Source: Actinomycetes bacterium
Lineage (GTDB): Bacteria; Actinomycetota; Acidimicrobiia; Acidimicrobiales; UBA8190
DNA length: 11,358 nt
Direction of reading: 5' to 3'
NCBI GenBank assembly: GCA_021798135.1
Contig: JAJZYI010000092.1
Coordinates: 1-11,358, forward strand
In this document: piece by piece, positions 7,005-11,358 of the stretch
Layout of the letters: the number at the start of each line of letters is the position of its first letter
Position numbering within the stretch: position 1 is the stretch's first letter
Notes under the pieces: generated by a model
The model's input: the letters and a program-made list of their open reading frames with translations, nothing else
The model's database searches: none
Told to the model about the DNA's origin: nothing
Position numbers and translations under genes: made by a program

Positions 7005-8189
7005 ATGAGCGCGCCGACCGCCGGGCCCCGCTTCACGCCGCCGCCGTACCCGTACGACCGACTGGCCGAGCTCTCGCGCCTGGCCGCGGTGCACGGCGAC
7101 GACGCGGTGGACCTGTCGATCGGCACGCCCTGCGACCCGCCGCCCGACGCCGTGGTCAGCGTGCTCGGGTCGTCGGGCGCCGAGCGCGGGTACCCCACGG
7201 CGACGGGGTCGCCGGCGATGCGCCAGGCCGCGGCGGCGTGGGTCGAGCGCCGGTTCGAGGTGGCGGTCGACCCGGCCCACGTGGCGGCCTGCGTCGGGAC
7301 GAAGGAGCTGGTGGCCACCGCCGCGTGGCTGCTGCGCCTGGGTCGGCCCCACCTCGACACCGTGCTGTGCCCGGCGGTCGCCTACCCGACGTACGCCATG
7401 GGGGCGCAGCTCGCCGGGTGCCGCGTCGTCGGCGTGCCCCCGGCGCCCGACGGCAGCCTCGACCTGGCGGCCGTCGCCGCCGACGACTCCCGGCGGGCAC
7501 TGTTGCTGTGGGTGAACACGCCGGCCAACCCGACCGGGGCGCTCGACGACCTGGGCGCCGCCGCGGCCTGGGGCCGGGCACGCGGCGTGCCGGTGTTCTC
7601 CGACGAGTGCTACGCCGAGTTCACCTGGACGGGGCCGCCCCGCACCATCGTGGCGCACGGCACCGACGGCGTGGTCGCCGTCCACTCGCTCTCCAAGCGC
7701 TCGAACCTGGCTGGCGCCCGGGTCGGGTGCTACCTCGGCGACCCCGCCCTCGTGGCGGAGCTGGCCGAGCTGCGCCGGCACGTGGGGCTGATGGTGCCCG
7801 GCCCGGTGCAGGCGGCCGCGGTGGTGGCGTGGGACGACGACGCTCACGTCGACCGCCAGCGCGAGCGGTACCGCAGGCGGCTCGGGCGACTGGCCGGCGC
7901 GCTCGCCTCGGCCGGGGTCGACGCGGCCATGCCGGGCGGTGGCTTCTACCTGTGGGTGCCCGTTCCCGCCGACTGGGAGGGTGCCGACGGGTGGGACCTG
8001 GCCCGGGCGCTGGCCCGGGGCGCCGGCGTGGTCGCCAGCCCCGGCGACCTCTACGGCGAGCCCGTCGCTTCGCACGTGCGCGTCGCCGCCGTCGCACCCG
8101 ACGAGCGCATCGAGGCGCTGGCGCGGCGGCTGGAGCGCCTCGGCGCCGCCGGCCTGGCGGGCGCCCGCCACGGCGGTGACGACCGCTAA
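7005..8189 (+). CDS. dapC: Succinyldiaminopimelate aminotransferase DapC (class I/II aminotransferase)
   Basis: PLP enzyme that transfers an amino group from glutamate to N-succinyl-2-amino-6-ketopimelate, giving N-succinyl-LL-diaminopimelate. Fold-type I aminotransferase landmarks are visible: DLSIGTPCDPPP near the N-terminus, GYPTATGSPAMRQA, the NTPANPTG substrate/cofactor loop, SDECYAEF, and the PLP lysine K231 in SLSKRSNLAGARVG. The length of 394 residues and the N-terminal FTPPPYPYDRLAEL resemble the actinobacterial DapC type. The next two genes encode the enzymes immediately before and after it in the succinylase pathway, which settles the substrate better than motifs alone. The TAA stop (8187-8189) doubles as the start of the putative dapD -10 hexamer. 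Another aminotransferase specificity is possible but unlikely here. Confidence 0.9.
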   Translation: MSAPTAGPRFTPPPYPYDRLAELSRLAAVHGDDAVDLSIGTPCDPPPDAVVSVLGSSGAERGYPTATGSPAMRQAAAAWVERRFEVAVDPAHVAACVGTKELVATAAWLLRLGRPHLDTVLCPAVAYPTYAMGAQLAGCRVVGVPPAPDGSLDLAAVAADDSRRALLLWVNTPANPTGALDDLGAAAAWGRARGVPVFSDECYAEFTWTGPPRTIVAHGTDGVVAVHSLSKRSNLAGARVGCYLGDPALVAELAELRRHVGLMVPGPVQAAAVVAWDDDAHVDRQRERYRRRLGRLAGALASAGVDAAMPGGGFYLWVPVPADWEGADGWDLARALARGAGVVASPGDLYGEPVASHVRVAAVAPDERIEALARRLERLGAAGLAGARHGGDDR

Positions 8190-8192
8190 CCT
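8187..8192 (+). promoter_or_regulatory. -10 hexamer (TAACCT) of a probable leaderless dapD promoter, overlapping the dapC stop codon
   Basis: TAACCT matches TAnnnT and ends 6 nt before the ATG of dapD at 8199, the same geometry as at miaB. Its first three bases are the dapC stop TAA. There is no Shine-Dalgarno sequence in between and no clear -35 element. Confidence 0.55.
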
Positions 8193-8198
8193 GCGGCG

Positions 8199-9023
8199 AT
8201 GGCCGACACCGCTGCCCTGATCGACGAGCTGTGGGAGCGCCGGGCGGAGCTCGGGCCCGACGACCGCGACGCGGCGGGGATCGTCGACAGCGTCGTCGAC
8301 CGGCTCGACCGGGGCGAGCTCGCCGTGGCCGAGCCGGACGGCGCCGACGGGATCGTGGTGCACGAGTGGGTGAAGCGGGCCATCCTGCTGCTGTTCCGGC
8401 TGCGGCGCATCGAGACCGTGGAGGTCGGTCCCTTCGAGTTCGCCGACAGGCTGCCGCTCAAGCGGGACTTCGCCAGCTCGGGCGTCCGGGTGGTCCCCGG
8501 CGCCTCGGCTCGCTGGGGCTCCTTCCTCGGGCGTGGCGTCGTGCTGATGCCGAGCTACGTGAACATCGGGGCGAGGGTCGGCGCCGGCACGATGGTCGAC
8601 ACGTGGGCGACGGTGGGCTCGTGCGCGCAGATCGGCGAGCGCGTCCACCTCTCGGGCGGGGTGGGCATCGGCGGTGTCCTGGAGCCGCCCAACGCCGTGC
8701 CGGTCGTGATCGGCGACGACGCCCTGATCGGCAGCCGCTGCATGGTGACCGAGGGCGCCCGGGTGGGCGCCGGCGCGGTCCTCGGCGCCGGGACCATCCT
8801 GAACCCGTCGATCCCCGTCGTCGACGCGGAGACCGGCGAGGAGCTGTCGCGAGGCGTCGTCCCGCCGTGGTGCGTCGCGGTGAGCGCCAGCCGGCGCCGC
8901 GAGTTCCCCGGCGGGGAGTTCTTCTTGCCGTGCGTGCTCGTGATCCGCCGCCTGGCCGAAGGCGAGCGGCACGACAAGGCCCAGCTGGAGCAGGCGCTGC
9001 GTGACCACGGCGTCGCCACCTGA
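8199..9023 (+). CDS. dapD: 2,3,4,5-tetrahydropyridine-2,6-dicarboxylate N-succinyltransferase DapD, E. coli-like
   Basis: Transfers succinyl from succinyl-CoA to tetrahydrodipicolinate, the first step of the succinylase branch to meso-diaminopimelate. The protein is 274 residues, the length I recall for E. coli DapD. It shares with it an N-terminal helical part with WVKRAILLLFRL, then from M117 the almost unchanged run MPSYVNIGA..GTMVDTWATVGSCAQIG and VHLSGGVGIGGVLEP. The middle part (about 105-210) has the hexapeptide-repeat pattern of a left-handed beta helix, as in trimeric acyltransferases. The C-terminus has ETGEELSRG and the FFLPCVLVIRRL strand. It differs from the longer DapD subfamily that I recall from Mycobacterium. 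The ATG at 8199 is supported by the preceding hexamer and by family length. The last 23 bases overlap dapE. Confidence 0.94.
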   Translation: MADTAALIDELWERRAELGPDDRDAAGIVDSVVDRLDRGELAVAEPDGADGIVVHEWVKRAILLLFRLRRIETVEVGPFEFADRLPLKRDFASSGVRVVPGASARWGSFLGRGVVLMPSYVNIGARVGAGTMVDTWATVGSCAQIGERVHLSGGVGIGGVLEPPNAVPVVIGDDALIGSRCMVTEGARVGAGAVLGAGTILNPSIPVVDAETGEELSRGVVPPWCVAVSASRRREFPGGEFFLPCVLVIRRLAEGERHDKAQLEQALRDHGVAT

Positions 9024-10194
9024 CCCGCGTCCCGGCGCGAGGGCCGGATCGGGGCCGGCGTCCGCAGCGGCCGGCCCCGGCGAGGAGCTGCAGCGCGGGG
9101 CGGGCGGGGCGCTGCCCGGCGCAGGCGAGCGGCTGCTCGACCTGGCCGCGGCGCTTGTCGCCGTCCCGTCGGAGAGCCGGCGGGAGCGAGCCCTCGCCGA
9201 CCTGGTCGAGGCGCGGCTCGGCGGTCGCCGGGAGCTGCGCGTGGAGCGGGTGGGCGACTCGGTCGTGGCCCGGACCGACCTCGGGACCGGCCGTCGGCTG
9301 GTGCTGGCCGGCCACCTCGACACGGTCCCACCGTTCGACGACCGGCCACCGCGTGTGGACGGTGGCGTGCTGTGGGGGCTGGGCGCCGTCGACATGAAGG
9401 GCGGCCTGGCGGTGCTGCTCGACCTGGCGGCTACGGCGACGCCGGCGGTGGACGTGACGTGGGTCCTGTACGCGTGCGAGGAGGTCGACCGGGCCGAGAA
9501 CGCGCTGGGCCGGCTGGCGGTGGAGCGGCCCGAGCTCCTGGCTGGTGACGCGGCGGTGCTGCTGGAGCCCACCGGCGGGGTGGTGGAGGCCGGCTGCCAG
9601 GGCACGGCCCGGGCCGAGGTACGCCTGCGCGGGCGCCGGGCGCACACCGCTCGCCCGTGGACGGGGGTGAACGCGGTGCACCGCCTGGGACCCGTGCTGG
9701 ACGTCTTGAACCGCTACCGGCCGCGGCGGGTCGTGCTGGACGGCTGCGAGTTCGCCGAGCAGCTGCAGGCCGTCCGCGTGGCCGGCGGCGTCGCGGGGAA
9801 CGTCGTGCCCGACGACGCGTCCGTGACGGTCAACTTCCGCTTCGCTCCCGACCGCGGCGAGGCCGAGGCCCGGGCCGAACTGCACGCCATGTTCGGCGAC
9901 GTGCTCGGCGAGGAGGACGAGCTGGTGGTGACCGACATCGCCGCCGGCGCTCCCCCCGGGCTCGGGCACCCCCTGCTGGCCGCCCTGGTGGCGGCGAGCG
10001 GGGCGCCACCGCGGGCCAAGGTGGGCTGGACGGACGTCGCCACGTTCGCTGCCGCGGGCGTGCCGGCGGCGAACTTCGGCCCCGGCGACCCCCTGCTGGC
10101 GCACACGCCGGACGAGCACGTGTCGGTGGCCGAGCTCCTGGCCGTGCGCCGGGCCCTCGGCCGCCTGGTGGGCGAGGGCCCGGCGGCGGCCTGA
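9001..10194 (+). CDS. dapE: Succinyl-diaminopimelate desuccinylase DapE (peptidase family M20)
   Basis: Zinc hydrolase releasing succinate from N-succinyl-LL-diaminopimelate to give LL-diaminopimelate, the substrate of DapF. M20 metal and catalytic residues are in the expected order: H105 and D107 in AGHLDTVPP, D131 in AVDMKGG, the Glu pair E160/E161 in ACEEVD, E189 in LLEPTGG and H368 near the end in LLAHTPDEHV. Upstream of AVDMKGG the usual Gly-Arg-Gly is Gly-Leu-Gly. The GTG at 9001 overlaps the dapD end by 23 bp and has a weak GGAG 10 nt upstream. I see no later in-frame ATG or GTG before the conserved domain. The first 40 or so residues are Pro/Gly/Ala-rich and not family-like, so the exact start is uncertain. 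The stop sits inside a hairpin. Confidence 0.9.
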   Translation: MTTASPPDPRPGARAGSGPASAAAGPGEELQRGAGGALPGAGERLLDLAAALVAVPSESRRERALADLVEARLGGRRELRVERVGDSVVARTDLGTGRRLVLAGHLDTVPPFDDRPPRVDGGVLWGLGAVDMKGGLAVLLDLAATATPAVDVTWVLYACEEVDRAENALGRLAVERPELLAGDAAVLLEPTGGVVEAGCQGTARAEVRLRGRRAHTARPWTGVNAVHRLGPVLDVLNRYRPRRVVLDGCEFAEQLQAVRVAGGVAGNVVPDDASVTVNFRFAPDRGEAEARAELHAMFGDVLGEEDELVVTDIAAGAPPGLGHPLLAALVAASGAPPRAKVGWTDVATFAAAGVPAANFGPGDPLLAHTPDEHVSVAELLAVRRALGRLVGEGPAAA

Positions 10195-10224
10195 GCGGCG
10201 CCCTGCGCAGGCCGCCGCTCGGGC
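10189..10224. terminator. Long hairpin across the dapE stop, probable terminator
   Basis: GAGCGGCG (10193-10200) pairs with CGCCGCTC (10213-10220). The stem extends outward to 10189/10224 with one G-T wobble, and inward through the palindrome CCTGCGCAGG (10202-10211) after one C-C mismatch. No T-run follows. Because dapE and lexA converge here, it could stop transcription from either side. Confidence 0.55.
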
Positions 10225-10227
10225 AAG

Positions 10228-10284
10228 CGTGCCCGCCCAGAGCGGGCGTGCCCGCTCAGGCAGGTGTGCCGGCTCAGAGCCGGC
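10228..10284. repeat. Three imperfect 18-19 bp repeats forming hairpins in the dapE/lexA convergent gap
   Basis: Units start at about 10228, 10247 and 10265 and share the pattern YGTGCCSGCYCAG. They form inverted repeats: GCCCGC/GCGGGC (10231-10247), GAGCGGGC/GCCCGCTC (10240-10257) and GCCGGCTC/GAGCCGGC (10268-10284). The last contains the lexA stop codon (complement of 10274-10276) and is a candidate lexA terminator. The first two share bases, so they cannot form together. Confidence 0.6.
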
Positions 10285-10906
10285 GCAGGATGGTGACGAC
10301 CCTGCCGTAGACCGTCACCTCGCCGGCGCTGTACGTCATCGGCTGCAGCCGCTCGTTGGCCGGGAGCAGGGTGACGGTGCCGCCCCGGCGCGTGTAGGTC
10401 TTGACGGTGGCCTCGTCGCCGGGGATACCGGCCACCACGATGTCGCCGTTGTCGGCCGTGGGCTGCTGGCGCACGACGACGAAGTCCCCGTCGAGGATGC
10501 CGGCGTCGACCATGGAGTCGCCGCGCACCCGGAGCATGAAGACCGAGCCGGTGCCGGTGAACTGCTCCGGCAGCGGCATGAGCTCCTCGACGTGCTGGTC
10601 GGCGATCACGCCGGTGCCGGCGGCCACGGACCCGACCAGGGGGACGTGGCGGACGGCGCTGGTCGGCAGGTCCACGCCGGCGCCGGGGTCGTGGCGCACC
10701 TCGATGGCCCGTGGCTTGGTGGGATCGCGACGGAGGTAGCCCTCGCGCTGGAGCACGGCCAGGTGCGCGTGCACGGTCGAGGTCGACTGCAGGCCCACGG
10801 CCTCACCGATCTCGCGGACCGAGGGCGGGTACCCGCGGCTGCGGACGCTGTCGGCGATGAACTCCAGGATCTGCCGTCGCTTGGTCGAGAGCGCCTGCAC
10901 CACCAC
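10274..10906 (-). CDS. lexA: SOS response repressor LexA (peptidase S24 family)
   Basis: Represses DNA-damage genes and cleaves itself when activated RecA filaments form. The 210-residue protein has the N-terminal winged helix-turn-helix (QILEFIADSVRSRGYPPSVREIG, then the recognition part STSTVHAHLAVLQ). A linker follows, then the C-terminal peptidase domain with the cleavage site Ala96-Gly97 in VGSVAAG, the nucleophile Ser131 in VRGDSM and the general base Lys169 in EATVKTY. Three GTG codons in a row (10906, 10903, 10900) could start translation. GAGGAGG lies 5, 8 or 11 nt before them, so 10906 or 10903 is likely. The promoter region carries two SOS boxes, which implies autoregulation. It is transcribed toward dapE and is not part of the dap unit. 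Confidence 0.96.
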   Translation of the reverse strand: MVVQALSTKRRQILEFIADSVRSRGYPPSVREIGEAVGLQSTSTVHAHLAVLQREGYLRRDPTKPRAIEVRHDPGAGVDLPTSAVRHVPLVGSVAAGTGVIADQHVEELMPLPEQFTGTGSVFMLRVRGDSMVDAGILDGDFVVVRQQPTADNGDIVVAGIPGDEATVKTYTRRGGTVTLLPANERLQPMTYSAGEVTVYGRVVTILRRL

Positions 10907-10911
10907 GTCTG

Positions 10912-10918
10912 CCTCCTC
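10912..10918 (-). promoter_or_regulatory. Strong Shine-Dalgarno (GAGGAGG) of lexA
   Basis: On the minus strand GAGGAGG precedes the row of three GTG codons. Spacing is 5 nt to 10906 and 8 nt to 10903. It is the strongest ribosome binding site in the window and contrasts with the SD-less starts of thrB, miaB and dapD. Confidence 0.75.
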
Positions 10919-10971
10919 ACCGGCGGCGGGGCTGCCGCCCGTCGCCGGAGGGTCGCGCTGCCCCCGGCGTG

Positions 10972-10985
10972 CGAATGCGTGTTCG
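10972..10985 (-). promoter_or_regulatory. LexA box 2 (proximal), at the predicted lexA transcription start
   Basis: On the minus strand CGAACACGCATTCG differs at one base (A for G in GTT) from the Gram-positive LexA consensus CGAACRNRYGTTYG. It lies just downstream of the -10 hexamer, over the predicted start of transcription. Confidence 0.7.
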
Positions 10986-10987
10986 CC

Positions 10988-11016
10988 ACACTACCGGGGA
11001 GCGGCGCTCCGGGCAA
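10988..11016 (-). promoter_or_regulatory. lexA promoter (-35 TTGCCC, 17-nt spacer, -10 TAGTGT)
   Basis: On the minus strand TTGCCC (11016-11011) is separated by exactly 17 nt from TAGTGT (10993-10988). The -35 matches TTGACA at four of six positions and the -10 fits TAnnnT. Transcription should start near 10981, leaving a leader of about 75 nt. LexA boxes overlap both ends of this promoter. Confidence 0.65.
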
Positions 11017-11027
11017 ACACCTGTTCG
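11014..11027 (-). promoter_or_regulatory. LexA box 1 (distal), overlapping the lexA -35 element
   Basis: On the minus strand CGAACAGGTGTTTG matches CGAACRNRYGTTYG at every position. It covers the upstream half of the -35 hexamer. Its centre is 42 bp from that of box 2. Confidence 0.85.
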
Positions 11028-11028
11028 C

Positions 11029-11075
11029 CGGGCGCCGCGGTGGGCACCAGGGCCGCAGCGCCCGCGACGGGCGCT
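11029..11075. other. Overlapping, mutually exclusive inverted repeats next to LexA box 1
   Basis: CGGGCGCCGCGG (11029-11040) can pair with CCGCAGCGCCCG (11053-11064) with one mismatch and a 12-nt loop. The second arm can instead form a perfect 8-bp stem of AGCGCCCG (11057-11064) with CGGGCGCT (11068-11075) across a 3-nt loop. Only one of the two can form at a time. Confidence 0.45.
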
Positions 11076-11076
11076 C

Positions 11077-11142
11077 TGGGCGAGAGCGGGGCGCGCACGG
11101 GGCGAGAGCGGGGCGCGCACGGGGCGAGAGAAGGGTGCACAC
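11077..11142. repeat. 22-bp tandem repeat, three copies
   Basis: Units at 11077-11098, 11099-11120 and 11121-11142. The first two differ only at their first base. The third diverges in its second half (GAGAGAAGGGTGCACAC against GAGAGCGGGGCGCGCAC). The copies abut with no spacers, and 22 is not a multiple of three. Confidence 0.9.
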
Positions 11143-11274
11143 GGTGGTAGGGGCAGCGCTGACGGTGGGGCGATCGTGGCGCGAGGGCGTGTGAGAGGCG
11201 GTCGCCGCGCCGCTGGCGGTGGCGCGGCGGTGTGGCGGGTCCGGCCGCGAGCGCCGCCGGGCCCGGGGTCCCGC

Positions 11275-11358
11275 CGTCGTGGGTGTCCCGTCGTGGGTGT
11301 CGCGTCGTGGGTGTCCCGTCGTGGGTGTCCCGTCGTGGGTGTCCCGTCGTGGGTGTCG
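11275..11358. repeat. 14-bp tandem repeat, six copies, running into the window edge
   Basis: The unit is CGTCGTGGGTGTCC at 11275, 11289, 11303, 11317, 11331 and 11345. Copies 2 and 6 end in G instead of C; the other four are identical. The array ends exactly at the last base of the window, so more copies may follow. No frame through the array contains a stop, so a coding role cannot be excluded, but there is no other sign of a gene. Confidence 0.95.

Larger units (their letters stand above)
11028..11358. other. Upstream region of lexA without a recognisable gene
   Basis: About 330 bp from LexA box 1 to the window edge. I find no reading frame with recognisable protein character. It holds competing inverted repeats (11029-11075), a 22-bp tandem repeat (11077-11142), a 9-bp inverted repeat (CGCCGCGCC at 11203-11211 with GGCGCGGCG at 11221-11229) and a 14-bp tandem repeat reaching the end. 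In other actinobacteria nrdR is often near lexA, so this may be the leader or control region of a gene beyond the window; nothing here proves it. Confidence 0.6.

Noticed and set aside
311..7360. A 2349-codon open frame on the minus strand
   Set aside because: It runs antisense to five recognisable genes and encodes Arg/Pro/Ala/Gly/His-rich sequence with no domain. In DNA this GC-rich, stop codons are rare, so long antisense frames arise by chance.
6285..9647. A 1120-codon open frame on the minus strand
   Set aside because: Antisense to hflX, dapC, dapD and dapE, with the same low-complexity composition; no recognisable motif.
10229..11194. A 321-codon plus-strand frame opposite lexA
   Set aside because: Antisense to the clearly recognised lexA and its promoter; the composition (Asp/Gly/His/Arg-rich) is that of a shadow frame.
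11143..11274. Cobalamin riboswitch or tRNA upstream of a possible ribonucleotide reductase gene
   Set aside because: I looked because nrd genes often neighbour lexA in actinobacteria, but I see no B12-box-like core and no tRNA fold.
11077..11358. CRISPR-like array upstream of lexA
   Set aside because: The 22-bp and 14-bp units abut directly with no unique spacers, and no cas gene is present.

Overview
This window is a very GC-rich stretch (by eye well above 70% G+C) of housekeeping chromosome from an actinobacterium. The gene order miaB-miaA-dapF-hflX followed by a convergent lexA matches the order I recall from Mycobacterium and other Actinobacteria. The actinobacterial-type DapC and the CGAAC-N4-GTTYG type of LexA box agree with this. 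The class cannot be fixed from the sequence; a deep-branching group such as Acidimicrobiia is a guess, based partly on the E. coli-like DapD.

Layout from left to right. (1) A D-alanyl-D-alanine carboxypeptidase whose 5' end lies outside the window. (2) thrB, homoserine kinase. (3) A tightly packed run miaB, miaA, dapF, hflX with overlapping or nearly touching ends. (4) dapC, then dapD and dapE (dapE overlaps the end of dapD). (5) A 79-bp convergent spacer full of hairpins. (6) lexA on the minus strand. (7) About 330 bp upstream of lexA with no recognisable gene. This last part carries the lexA promoter with two SOS boxes, competing inverted repeats, a 22-bp tandem repeat (3 copies) and a 14-bp tandem repeat (6 copies) that runs into the window edge.

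How the genes work together. DapD, DapC, DapE and DapF are four successive enzymes of the succinylase route from tetrahydrodipicolinate to meso-diaminopimelate. They supply lysine and the peptidoglycan cross-linking residue. The carboxypeptidase trims the finished peptidoglycan stem peptides. ThrB uses homoserine from the other branch of the aspartate family. MiaA and MiaB act one after the other on adenosine 37 of tRNA. HflX is a ribosome-associated GTPase and LexA is the SOS repressor.

The most interesting signals are regulatory or repeat-related. Three starts (thrB, miaB, dapD) have a TAnnnT hexamer 6-7 nt before the start codon, which suggests leaderless transcripts; at two of them the hexamer begins with the stop codon of the upstream gene. 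lexA has a promoter bracketed by two SOS boxes whose centres lie 42 bp apart. dapF carries an in-frame (GCCGAY)8 repeat encoding alternating Ala-Asp inside an insertion. I see no mobile element, CRISPR array, RNA gene or novel multi-gene system.
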